64,000 bases of DNA, from assembly GCA_015847255.1 (NCBI GenBank), contig JADLZK010007657.1:124001-188000 (forward strand). The letters are read 5' to 3'. This document shows, piece by piece, positions 35,527-46,303 of the stretch (the first letter of the stretch is position 1; each line of letters begins with the position of its first letter). Position numbers and translations under genes: made by a program. The notes below the pieces were generated by a model, which saw only the letters and a program-made list of their open reading frames with translations, searched no databases and was not told the origin of the DNA. This DNA is from Hyparrhenia diplandra. Its lineage: Eukaryota > Streptophyta > Magnoliopsida > Poales > Poaceae.

Positions 35527-37303
35527 GAGCCCGCGGCCGATGTACTCGCGACGATGGCACCGGGCGCCGCCCCTCAGCGAGCACCCACCGAGCCGGCTGT
35601 GTCACGCCGCGCCAGACATGACGACTTGGTTGAGGCGCGCCGGGGACTTCAGCAATGCACAGGCGAAGTCCGGATGCACGAGGCCGTGAAACGCGCCGGT
35701 AGCTACCAAGGATGACATCCATCATGTCGCAGAAGCGTATCGCCGAGCGCTCGGCTTTCCCCCGTGGCGATGACGACGATCGGCGCCGCGGAAGCCGACC
35801 CGAGGGTCAGCACCTTCTTCGGGCGATCGCGCATGGAGTAGCCGAGGCGACGGCCGCTGAGTCGGGTCATGATTCGCTGCGTGAACTCGGGCGGTCGCCG
35901 TGTAGTCGGACTTGTGGCCGCTGGTAGACATGCGCATCAGGGCTGTTGACGAAGACGCCGATGGCGATGCAGTTTTCGCAGTCCGTGACGACGCCGAACG
36001 CAGCCCGAGGTCCGCCGGCACCTCCACCCATCGGCGCCACCAAAGCCGCACCGATGTCGCGCACGTGAGGGAAGACCACCTTGGAGACGAGGCCAGCCTG
36101 GCGGAGCCCGCAGACACGGACCCGAGTCCACGACGCCCGGAAGCTTGGCGAGGGAGATGTTGCGAGCTCGAACTCGGCCATGTAGGACGCCGTGGCCCTC
36201 CCGTTGTCGATCCAAATGGAGTATCTCCTCCTCCCGTGGCGCTTCGATGGAGACTTGTGCACCTAGCACGATGCATCGCCGTGGTACACTCGCACCTAAC
36301 ATCGCCACCGGGATCTCGACGACTTGGTTGGCACCAAACGCCGAAAGCACCTCGAGCCACATCGAGGAGGGGCAGCGTGCCCTGGCCGAGGAGGGGCAGG
36401 TCGAGGCCGACGCCCGTGGACGGCACGAGGAGCACGCCCCGTCCGCTAATCCGGGGGCGCGCGGGCGGCGTAACCAAGGCGACGTGGAGGAACTCGCCGC
36501 GTCGCCGGCCGGCCGGCGCGGTGAAGCACACGTGAGTCGCCGAATTCGACGCAGCCATGGTGGAACTCGCCACGGACGGAGGAACCGAGATCATGCCACG
36601 CCGGGCGAAAGGTGCCGCGACGCCGTCGGGTCGAGGACGAGCGCTTGAACGTGGATGGAGACACCGCGGACGGTGAAGCCACGGGCGCGTGGAGAGCGCC
36701 GAGGTCGGGCGGTGAAGCTGTGGTGGAACTCGCCGAGGTGGACGGAGCCGATGGAGCGCCCCGGACGAGGTAGTTTGAGGTCGAGCGGGGGACGATGGCC
36801 TTGAACACATCGTTGTCGGTGGATGGGAAGACGATGCTCGCCCACCTCCACCACCTCCGCGCCCCGAGATCTCGGAGCGGGATCTCCCGGGCTCCACCGC
36901 GAAGATGGGGAAGGCGTCGAGTCGGACGCCGCCGAGGTCGGAGGAAGTGGAGTGAAGCGCGGGGGCGGGCTCGGGGAAGTCGATGAAGAGGCTCGCCCAA
37001 TTGTCGGCAACCACCTCCGATGAGATCTCGCTTGGGGGCGACGATGTGGAGGTCGACGTTCGGGCTCCTCCGGGAGGGAGACCGGCTCGAACAGCCCGCC
37101 CAGTTATCGGCCACCACCACGGCGCGCCGGACTGCGCCGTAGGGGTCCGCTTCGGGGATGGCGACACGGGACTCGACAGCCGCGGTGCGCTGCTTCCCGC
37201 GGCGCCCAACCGGGCCTCGAACCCGTCAAACTTCCTCAAGAACTCACGGAAGCGCGAGCTCGAGGGAATCCATGGCACCACGGATGGGTAGAGCCGATAC
37301 CAC

Positions 37304-37586
37304 CGTTAGCAACCCCACTTTGGGCTACTAATCTCACAAAGACAATATCTAGAATCCTCTAGAACCTGGGTACAAGGGGAGAGAGGGAAGAGCTCGAAGG
37401 AAGGAAGAACAGTAACTACCAACTAGTACGGGAAAGGTAAAAGGTAAGATGACAATTGATATTTTGGTTGATGATCCCCGCTTGGGTCTCCGGGTGGCCT
37501 TAAGTAGCTTGGACTTCCCTTTGGACACCTGGCATGGGCCCCAACGGCCCGAGGTGGTCGGGCCTACATGGAAGAGGTAGCCGACG
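37304..37586 (-). repeat. 5' LTR of the EXO70 insertion
   Basis: Plus-strand reading CGTTAGCAACC ... GTAGCCGACG, each end carrying one transition relative to the other copy. The primer site lies at about 37290-37303 on its inner side (minus strand TGGTATCGGCTC). Confidence 0.84.
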
Positions 37587-37659
37587 GGATGGCGACCATG
37601 CCGTCGTGTTCCTGGCTCCCGCCCGCTAGCGAGTCCCGCGAAGATGGTCGCGCACGCCG

Positions 37660-38660
37660 CGGCCAGCGTGCCCACGCCGCGGGCAGCGCCGCCGCCGCTT
37701 ATCGCCGCCCCGCGCGTCCTTCGCGGCGTCGCCGGATCAGCGCACGCCGCTGGCACCATGAACCGCCTCTCCGAGAAGGCGGGGAGAGATCGGCGCCGCG
37801 ACGCAGGGAGAATGCGGGGGGTGTCAAGGCACCGGTCGGCGGTGGACGACGCACGCGCCCTCGTTGGAAGAGCGTGGGACCGTGTGAGGGACGACTCACC
37901 GGTCTATGGGGAAGCGCGATCCGGTGGCGTGGCGGTGGTCGGGCGACGCCACGCGTGGGTGTGTCGCCGTGGAGGGGAGGAGGGAGAGGGAGAGGAAGGG
38001 GAGAATGGTTCAAACGGCCCCCGCGAGATTGATGCGCGGCGTGCTGACCGTTGACCCTCGCCGGACGGCTCGGACGCGGGTGGGTTCGTCGGCGCGGTGC
38101 CGCGGCGCAGACGGATGGGGACGCGCCCGCCCGTCGTGCACGGAAGGGAGCAGCCGGTGGGTAGGGGCGGTGGTGGGTGGATGTGTTCCGTGTGGGAGCG
38201 GGGAAGCGGGGACGGACGGACGGAACGGACGGCTAGGATGGGCTCGGTCGTTGGGTGGAGCGGTGGGGTCCAGTTGCTGCTGTCGGCCGCTAGAACGGGA
38301 GGCTGGCGGCTGGGGCCAAGCCAGGCTGATGGAGTTGTGTGGACCCGGTCCACCGCCGCGCGTTATCCGGTTCTGGATATTGGGGGGTTTTTTGGAACTA
38401 CTCCACTCTCAAGATTTGAACATTATTGTTTGCCTTTATATGATACGGAAATAGAGGAGGGCCAGGGAGTGAGTCGTCGCTCTCCAAACGTGCAGTGGTG
38501 CAGGGCAATGATCCCGTGGGGAACGGATTGTGTGCATGATCGCTCTCCAGAATGATCATTCTACTTTTTTTTTTTTTTGTGAGGAATCTGTTGCCATTCT
38601 ATAAACTCCGCACTGATGAGAAATTTGAGTGCTAGGGACTGTGAATGAAATTTTATAGAG
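37660..38660. other. GC-rich flank upstream of the EXO70 remnant
   Basis: Probably the former 5' leader and promoter of the EXO70 gene (minus strand). It is strongly GC-rich to about 38370, then AT-richer. Overlapping frames on both strands are composition artefacts. A T run at 38563-38577 and another at 38661-38671 mark retroposon-like tails. Confidence 0.35.
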
Positions 38661-40254
38661 TTTTTTTTTTTACAAGGAAACATAATTTCATAGATTAGCA
38701 GCAAGAAGCTGCTAGAACCATTACAGAGTTAATGGATACAGAGGCAAGCGACCAACAAAAGGGCACGCAAAGAGCATGTGTTGGGTTAGCACAAACACCG
38801 GAAGCCTAAATCTCCTGCATTAATAGAAGCTAAAAGCCTGTTTAGCTAAGGAGTCCGCCATCTTGTTGTTTGCTCTCCTAATCCCTGCGAACAATGGAGC
38901 TTGAGGCTTGCACCATGGAGGCGATCATCTGTGTATGGGGCTTTGATCTCCACTCTGGGGGATTAGTTTGGTCAGCGGAGTTGATGAAGTTGACCAACTG
39001 TAGATTGTCGGAGAAGAAGTTGACGTCGGAGAGGCCAAGCTGTGTGGTGAGAGTCGTGGCCAACTCCATGACCACCGCCTCGATCATGAAGACCGAGGGC
39101 GAGACCCGCAATGCCGCCTTGATGAAGAAGCTCAATGGTGGCCGGAGTGAGAGTCGACGAAGAAGACACCCATTCCTACACTTCGGGATCTTGGACAATT
39201 TGAATCCGTAGCATGGATGCATCGGTGTAGCAACGAGTCCCATGGATCAGTCGGATGTTGCACCAGAATCTGGCCCACCATACCCGCATGGGGGCAAGGT
39301 CTACCTGTGGGCAAGGTTGATGCATGAGAGTAGTATCTGGTACCTTGCAGTGTGGTTGGTAACTGAACAAGAAACCTGTCCGTCGGGCTTGTGTGGTCGA
39401 TGTTTGCCTGAGTCCTCTCCTGATTGTTACCTACAAGTGAAGACTATATACCTGTATCGTTAATAGTGGCAATGGTCGGGACCTGTTCCGGGGCTTGCTG
39501 ATGAAGTTGTTGTTGAATCACAGGTACCGTCGGATTGGTTGCGTGCTCTCTCTCCTATGGCAGATGGTCCTGTGGGGACATCATGGTTGTGGCCTGATGA
39601 ATCATGACTAAAGCTGCCCTGTTGCGCTTCTGTAGGCTCTGTTACTTGTAGGTGAGGTTCTTCATGGACCCAACACAACATTGCAGCTGTGGCACTGTGT
39701 ACCTGCATGGGTGTCCAAGACTTGTTTTGGAATTTTTTCTCATTCCTAGCTTTCCAAAGAAACCACATAGTGATTAGTAGTGCATGGGTGTCCAAGACTT
39801 GTTTTGGAATTTTTTTCTCATTCCTAGCTTTCCAAAGAAACCACATAGTGATTAGTAGTTTGGATAATAAATCATCAGTGATAGCATTTGTGATAATAGT
39901 TTGAAGAATTAATTGACACCATCATTTTCTTGAGGAAGTAAATCAATTCTTACCATAGGATTGAAAGAAAACCAAACTGTCCTTGGAAGATTACAATGAA
40001 AGAACAAGTGGGCTTCATCTTCAATTTGGCCACAGGTGGCACAATAAGGATCAATGTGATTAGAGTACCTGGAAGCTCTTTTCAGCAGTGGCCAAGGCTC
40101 TCCTGATCATTCTCCATGTAAAGGTTTTAACAATGGGAGGTAGTCTTTTTGTTTCAAACCTTTTGAATGATTTGGTTGACTTGGGGTAAAATGCTTTCGA
40201 GCCTTGTGCTGGTAGCTGAGTGAGGACTCCCCCTGGCTCTGGACCCTCCTTCAT
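38660..40254 (-). mobile_element. 5'-truncated LINE (non-LTR retrotransposon) remnant
   Basis: Read on the minus strand, the segment starts with the zinc-binding RT-associated region (RLPPIVKTFTWRMIRRALAT, then CATCGQIEDEAHLFFHC). It continues with ITMWFLWKARNEK and ends with an RNase H-like domain (AEALxLELATTLTTQLGLSD-type, then FFSDNLQLVNFIN and NPPEWRSKPHTQ). These are the last parts of plant LINE ORF2. A poly(A) tail is present as the T run at about 38661-38671 on the plus strand. The RT core and ORF1 are missing, as is usual for 5' truncation. A 77-bp internal tandem duplication lies at 39704-39858. Confidence 0.75.
39704..39858. repeat. Tandem duplication of 77 bp inside the LINE
   Basis: TGCATGGGTGTCCAAGACTT... 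through ...GTGATTAGTAG occurs at 39704-39780 and again at 39781-39858. The second copy has one extra T in a T run. The near identity points to a recent event or an assembly artefact. Confidence 0.85.
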
Positions 40255-41380
40255 CTGACAATTTCTAAAACGTGTTTGGGAGCATACATGTATTCACCTC
40301 AATTCATGTACGTTGCCATGCTAAAAAATTTCGTGTATATTGCCATGCTCGAAGATTCATGTTTATTTAAGCCGTAATTGAGATGAAAATTAAACTGAGT
40401 TCTAGTGGTCCCTTGAGTTCTAGTTCAATCCACCCCGACACGTGCATTGAGGTATATACATGTGCATTCAAACAAAGTCTTATGTATGGTTTAGGCTCTG
40501 TGATGATTCACATGGGTAGACAATTATCGTTTTTCATGCTTTTATTAAGTTTTTTATGAAAAACTGTACCATTTTTTCAATGACTACATATAATTAAGGA
40601 TATATATTCAAGTATCTCACACTGTACATCGGATACCACTAATTAACCAAACGCCCTTGGTTGTACTACTGGCAACTTTTTGCTAGGTAGCGTCAGTACT
40701 AAGTACTGCTTCCTTTCCATTATTGATCACCTAGCTGTCTTGTTGCTTAGCTCGATGATATATTCGCAATGACGCATCGAGACAGCTCTGCATGGATAAA
40801 TAGCACACAATGTGTGGGTTGGGCGAACAACAGCCACACGTATTATTTTATAAAAGTATATAGTGGTTGTTTGTTCCCTGCTTCTAGATCTAGTGTGATT
40901 AGTTGGCGGCGATAATATAGTCATCAAGCAACCTTAACCTACGCACGCACGAGACGAAGGATGCGTCAGCTCGGATATCCTGCATGTTCATCTGAGGATT
41001 TCTTCTGACATTGCGCTGTCGTTGAATCCTTCGGCTCGACTTATCTGCTGCTTGCATTGATATGAGCCGGCTCGTCTCGGCTCCTAGTTGATTTTGGTTG
41101 TTGTAGCAATTGAGTATATTATAAGAGAAATTATAGTGGCTACAATCTACTTCATATATTTTCCTATGATAAATGAAATAATATACACTGAGAAGTAAGA
41201 TACTCTGTCGCAGAATTTGGCACGACTTTAGCCTCCCTAGTCTCCCGCCACACCTGGCTGAGCCGGGAGCCGAGCGAATTGAGGCTAGAGCCATGACGCC
41301 GAGATCGAATCGCCCCCGGCTTGCTTGGCGTGCTTTTTCCACGCCTACTGGCCTGAAACGAGAGGCCACGAGCGGCCGCC
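40255..41380. other. Intergenic region upstream of the PRR gene
   Basis: AT-rich and non-coding. No mobile element with clear ends is seen. The distal PRR promoter probably lies here. Confidence 0.4.
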
Positions 41381-41627
41381 AAATATCCATCCACCCGTCC
41401 CCAAAAAAAGAAAAGAAAATCCGGCACCCGAAAATATCTAAATTTCAACACCGGGGCGCGCGCGCGGGGCGGAGGGGAAAGAAAATATCCACCACCACCA
41501 CCCTTCTTCTTTCTCCTCCTCCTGCGGCTTTGGTTCCGTCCACGAAGGACGATGATCTCGGCTCGCTCCTGCCGCGTCGCCGCTGACGTGGCGCCCACCG
41601 CGCGGAAAAAAATATTCCAGATATTTT
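41381..41627 (+). promoter_or_regulatory. Cluster of evening-element-like motifs upstream of PRR
   Basis: A perfect evening element AAAATATCT lies at 41431-41439, and its reverse complement AGATATTTT at 41619-41627. Two AAATATCC variants lie at 41381-41388 and 41483-41490. TGACGTGGC at 41584-41592 is a G-box-like core. The ATG is at 41744, so the motifs fall 120-360 bases upstream. CCA1/LHY and RVE MYB factors bind evening elements in PRR promoters, which fits clock control of this gene. Binding here is inference. Confidence 0.6.
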
Positions 41628-41743
41628 CCCCACCGCTCGCTTCCTCCTCCTCCCTCCCTCCCTTTCCTTTCCCCCCTTCTTCTTCTCTCTTCCCTCTCCC
41701 TCCTGCTCTCCGCCCGGTGCTTCCCCGGCAACAAATCGATCGA

Positions 41744-44700
41744 ATGTCTCCCGACGCCGACGCCGCCGGAGGCGGCAGCGGCGGCGGAGGTGGTGGTGGT
41801 GGAGGAGAGGCGGGTGTCGGCGCCGGCGCTGGTCCGTCGTCGTCCCCGCGTCCGCGGCGGACGGGCGGGCGCTGGTGCGGTGGGACCAGATCCTCCCACG
41901 CCGGTCCTTACGCGTCCTCCTCGTCGAGCACGACGACTCCACGCGCCAGGTCGTCACCGCGCTCCTCCGCAAGTGCGGCTACCGGGGGTCAGTCCGTCCG
42001 TCCTCACTTCCCTCTCCCTCCCCAGCCTTCCGCGGCGGCGGTTAATCCCCACGGGAAGGAAATTCTCGGCGCTCGTTTTGATTCTGACTCCTCTCCCTCC
42101 CTCTCTCTCTCTCTCTCTCTCCGGGAGACGGACGGCAGTGGCGGCTGTAGCGGACGGATTGAAGGCGTGGGAGGTGATGCGAGAGCGGGCCTACGCATTC
42201 GACCTCGTCCTCACCGAGGTCGCCATGCCTTCGCTCTCCGGCATCCAGCTGCTCTCCAGGATCTTCGCTGCAGACGAGTGCAAGAACATCCCCGTCATCA
42301 GTAAGCCTTCCTTTCCCCATTTCTCCACTCGCTCGCTGCATGCTCGATCCAAGTCAATGCTTCGCGTCAGCAATGCTTCGTGTGTGTGTGCTCGATCACG
42401 TGCCTCGGTTTCTTCTCTCTCTTGTTCTCGATCAAATCAAATCGACCCTGTGAAGGAATGGATTGGATTAGGCTACTCTAGTAGCCGAGTGGTAAACTTC
42501 AAGCGAGGGACTGGTGATGCCGGATATATTACTGTATAATTTTATGCTCACTGCTCACCTCCGCCTGGATTGTTATATTTTATACATATGCTCTGCACAT
42601 GCTTGTTACTAAAACAGGGATGCTTGCATCATGCTTCTTTCGTATGTTATGAGAAGCTTTAAGGTTACTGTATCATCATTGTTAGATTAGATTCCCCCCT
42701 TGTGCTGTCCTGTTCTGTTGCGTACATACCATTCAAGGTAAAAGGGCATTAGAGTGCTTGGGATATGGGAGTAGTAGTTTGTTTGCAGAGTTTCTGTGGT
42801 CACTGCTGTCCTGTTCTGTAGAATTTGATTCAAGCATTGATCGGAGTCAAATTATCAGTTTACACAGGTTTTCGAGTGCTAAATATATACAGTTTTTTGA
42901 GAGTCTATAATAGATCACATAGCTTGACTGGGAAACGATCCCCACTACATCAGGTGCTTGCCAATTTGAATTCACATATCAAGGGCCTCAGCTTAGAAAA
43001 AAAATAATGAGGTGGCAGTAGTACTGGAGATCAAATTAAATAAATATTGAATTGCAGTCTTCTGGTTCATAGTCGTTGGAACCAAGATAGCCGTAGGTTA
43101 CATCAATACTTATTTTAGTGCTTCTGGATTTATGCTAAATATAGGGATGTTTACATTGAAGGCGCAAAAAAGACAATAAAAGACTTTACTAAATATGAAC
43201 AACACTGCAACAAAGAACAGAAGATGAGCTGTGCAACATGTGATTGATGTGTTTATGTGAATTCAACCATTGTTGTAGCTCTATTTTCCTAATCACGTAA
43301 TGTGACCTCAACCACTTGATCGGCTGATCAGCCTAGTATAGTGATGTGCTCATATCATATGGCATAGTGCCATACGTGCATCACAAGCGGACTTTGATTT
43401 AATATAATTGTTGAATCTAATATTTAGATTTGTTATGGGTTTCATTGGTTTTGCACTGGTTTCCTTTGGCAGTGATGTCATCCCAAGATTCTATTGGCAC
43501 GGTGCTCAAGTGTATGCAGAAGGGTGCAGTGGACTTCCTTGTGAAACCAGTGAGAAAGAATGAGCTGCGTAACTTGTGGCAACATGTATGGAGGCGGCAT
43601 GCGGTAAGTTCTTTTCCGCAGGTCTTTAAGAACGTGCTTCCTTTTTGACATGGCATATTTTTTTGGCGAAGTTATCTGGGGAAACCCCAGCCTTTTTTTA
43701 CATGGAATATTATTGGTGCATGTACCAAAATGTAGCCTTATCCAAATGCTTTGTTTGATTTTATTTGTCAACCTTCTGGATTTAGTTTGGGTGCCTTTTT
43801 CTTGAAACTTGAACCATATAGAAGTAGTCATCTGAGATCCTTGGTGAAGAACTGAAAATGGTCATGTAGCCACTTTAGCTTTTATCATCTATCTGTTATG
43901 TTATGTTATGTTATGTTATGTTATGTTATGTTATGTTATGTTATGTTATGTACTGTCGTTTATAGTTTTCCTTTTGGGATACTTAGGCACTAAGAATTGA
44001 ATGCAGATGAATTGCCAGACAAATGGGTCAGAAAATAATGCAGCCAGCAATCATATAAGTGCCAATGTTGCTAATGGGTCAAAGACAGGAGAAAACAGCG
44101 ACGACGAAAGTGATGCCCAAGTAAGTATCTAACCTTGCTTACACCTTATCTCTTCCACTGGCATTAATGCATGTGGTCAGTTGCATATTTGCATCCCTGC
44201 TTAGGTTGACAATGCCAATTTAATAGAAAGTAATAAAGTTTGACAGTAGAGATGTGTTCTATTCTATGATGGTTCTTTTCTTGACTTTACGTAATGAGTG
44301 TAACTGGCACTGTTTAATGGAATCAATTAGAGCTCATCATTTCATTCTTTATGTGGTTCTGATATATCCTTGACATTCATATTGGATTTCCTTGCCATGT
44401 TACATTATAGATACTTTTTGTCTTGATCAGAGCTTTGGTAGCAAGAGGGAGACTGAAATTCAGAGTGTTGAGAAGTTACCAGAGATACGTAGAGATGAAG
44501 TGGCTGGTTCATCCAAAAAAATTGAACCACAAAATAAGTCTTATGATGATGGGGTGAACACAAAAGTGGATGCGTCAAAAAGATAACGATGGTAAGGAAT
44601 TCAGACCTGGTTACATAATTTTATATTAACTTGTGCTCTATTATTGGTGAGTTAGTGTGCACCACTCTATCATGCCTTAACGGCATTTTGTCATTTCATC

Positions 44701-46303
44701 GCATGCAGGTATTCCAAGTGGAAGTGAGAAGAATGTGCGCCCCAAATGCCTTAATGGTATTACTTCTGCAAAAGTGGCTGAGCAAATAATGGATAATGCC
44801 TTGAGGACCATGGATACAAGTTCACGTCGTCCAAGCAATTTTGGCAAGGATTTGGGTATGACTGAGCCAGCAGCTGACAGGAAATGCCAATCTTCAGTCA
44901 TGGAAAATAATGCTGTCACGAAGGGTGCTGCAATAGGTCATGCTGATTCTTCCCCCTCCCAATTTCTGGAGACCAACTTGGGAAAACAACACCATCTTAA
45001 TGGTTACAAGAACCAAGAATTCAAGGAAAAAGATATATTTAATCACTTTCGAATTCCTCTGCCTTTTCAAGGTACTTTGTGCTGATGGGTTTTGAACTTT
45101 AGTCTAAATAAATAAATTCTGATTGCCTATTTAACTATTGAATGTGGCCAGAAATTATCTATTAATGCATGTCTTTCTATCCATGCCCATTTGTTTCTAT
45201 ATGAGGTTACATGTTTTAGTGCTTCTATAGACCCATGAGTTGAATTTAGTAATTGCTCAAATGTGTTGCATAACTCTGACTAGCTTTATTGTACTTGTCC
45301 ATCGCTGAAACATGACGCAGATATGGCAATAAAAGGATAGAACCATCAGGTGGGATACAGTTTTTTCCTTCTCTCTGCATCACTGGGCAAGATCATGTTC
45401 ATGGCAAAGACCCAGTTTTCCAACCCAATGGGGTGTTGCTGCCTCCCAATGAACATAATACAGGTGAGAGTACAAGGCAAGCTCGAATTACTTTGGACAG
45501 TAGCACGGAGGGTGCTGCCATCATGTGTTCCAGTAGTGCTAGGGAAGATGCTGGTGTAAGTAGTTCTTCCCAAAGAAAGGACAGCATGAGCCATCCCTCA
45601 TATGGGTTTATACCTGTTCCAATTCCTGTCGGTCCTGGAATGCCCTACCATTATGGTGCAATTCTGCAGCCAGTGTACTACCCACAGGGTCCTCTTATGC
45701 ACTGTGATTCAGCTGGAATCAACAAGGCAGCAATCCAGCACGCCTCTGGTCAATCTATTTACCATGAAGCTCCTGGTAAACCATCTCAGGTTGATGAGCA
45801 CAAACAGTCAGAGGAAAACCACCAGTTGCATCATTCGAGACAAATTCTTCGGGAATCAGGAGAACCAATTGACATGGCGAGAGCTCACTTGGATCATGCT
45901 AACCAGAGTGCAAGCTGCAGCCAGGATATCTGTAAAGGAAGTGGATGCACAGGTACTGGTGAAGCCGATATCAATGCAAATACAATGGTTGCCCTAGAGA
46001 GTGGCAACGAAAGTGGCATCCAAAATGGTGATAGGTCTTGCCGTGAAGCTGCATTGATGAAGTTTCGCATGAAAAGGAAAGATAGATGCTTCGAGAAAAA
46101 GGTATTTCATCTGATAACCCTTTTAGCCATTAAATGGCCATAGAATGATTTCTTTATCTAACTCTACCTTTTGTTTTTCTTGTCTACAGGTTAGGTATCA
46201 TAGCAGGAAGAAGCTTATGGAGCAAAGGCCAAGAGTTAAGGGACAATTTGTAAGCCAAAAGCTGAATTCAGCTACAACAACAGAAGCAGAAACTGACTCG
46301 TGA
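41744..46303 (+). CDS. PRR95: Pseudo-response regulator, circadian clock (PRR95/PRR59 type)
   Basis: Eight exons: 41744-41987, 42139-42300, 43473-43603, 44007-44120, 44431-44591, 44709-45071, 45321-46101 and 46190-46303. Introns are GT-AG. A Gly-rich N-terminus (MSPDADAAGGG) leads into the pseudo-receiver domain (LVRWDQILPRRSLRVLLVEH in exon 1, VADGLKAWEVM and LVLTEVAMPSLSGIQ in exon 2, SSQDSIGTVLKCMQKGAVDF and LVKPVRKNELRNLWQH in exon 3). Glu replaces the phosphorylated Asp, as in all PRRs. The C-terminal CCT domain is REAALMKFRMKRKDRCFEKK followed by VRYHSRKKLMEQRPRVKGQF. PRRs are nuclear repressors of CCA1/LHY. Spliced length is 2070 nt, but the frame is broken by single bases: minus one at about 41840-41868 and plus one in the G5 run at 41984-41988 (mutually compensating), plus one in the A5 run at about 44577-44582 (causing TAA 44584), and minus one near 45047-45050. 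PRR95 versus PRR59 is not settled. Confidence 0.9.
42102..42121. repeat. CT microsatellite in PRR intron 1
   Basis: An approximately 20-bp TC/CT run just before the exon 2 acceptor, acting as part of a long polypyrimidine tract. Confidence 0.75.
43896..43950. repeat. (TTATG)11 microsatellite in PRR intron 3
   Basis: Eleven perfect copies of TTATG between exons 3 and 4. It is likely to vary in length between accessions. Confidence 0.95.

Larger units (their letters stand above)
34287..37586 (-). mobile_element. LTR element inserted in EXO70 exon 1, duplication GGATG
   Basis: Direct repeats of about 280 bp (34287-34562 and 37304-37586, TGTTAGCAACCCCAC...) flank a 2.7-kb interior. The 5-bp duplication GGATG occurs at 34282-34286 and 37587-37591. 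Removing the element restores the EXO70 reading ATGGTCGCCATC|CTCGGC. In minus orientation a purine tract (AAGGAGGGAGGAA) precedes the 34.3-kb LTR, and a TGGTATCGGCTC primer site follows the 37.3-kb LTR, so the element runs right to left. No RT, RNase H or integrase is recognisable, so it is non-autonomous. Superfamily is uncertain; short LTRs and the Met-tRNA site would suit a Copia-like or TRIM/LARD-like element. Confidence 0.85.
32389..37640 (-). pseudogene. EXO70A1: EXO70A1-like exons 1-5 fused to a DUF594 tail; exon 1 split by an LTR element
   Basis: On the minus strand five exons match the N-terminal third of exocyst subunit EXO70A1. Exon 1 (about 37592-37640 plus 34226-34286) gives MVAILGSFDHRLSALEAAMR with PTQ. 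Exon 2 (34009-34104) gives VRTHAIRTAHENIDRTIKAA. Exon 3 (33346-33550) gives AEATILRGPHEDLESYLEAV and FFSSNKNFKSSEGVLNH. Exon 4 (32923-33152) gives KPIEPDRLFDCLPKSLRP and TPTLIPPRILPLMNDIAQQL. Exon 5 (from 32784) gives RDSRGSALEVSLRKLGVER. Near 32730 EXO70 similarity stops, and a DUF594 C-terminus in another frame runs to the stop at 32389 (SEMILYLAPSDNLKGHSEAI). All intron borders are GT-AG. A 3.3-kb LTR element lies in exon 1, and single-base breaks occur in exons 3 and 4. Loss of the EXO70 CorEx/C-terminal domains means no exocyst function is expected. Confidence 0.78.

Noticed and set aside
34951..35715. Long plus-strand frame of 254 codons inside the EXO70 insertion
   Set aside because: It lies opposite the element's own direction, overlaps the 302-codon minus frame and has the composition expected from GC-rich antisense sequence.
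35912..36648. Plus-strand frames of 167-207 codons
   Set aside because: Antisense shadows of the element's minus-strand frames; no domain and strong GC bias.
37349..38555. Overlapping frames on both strands around the former EXO70 promoter
   Set aside because: All arise from high GC content; none matches a family and none fits the EXO70 frame upstream of MVAIL.
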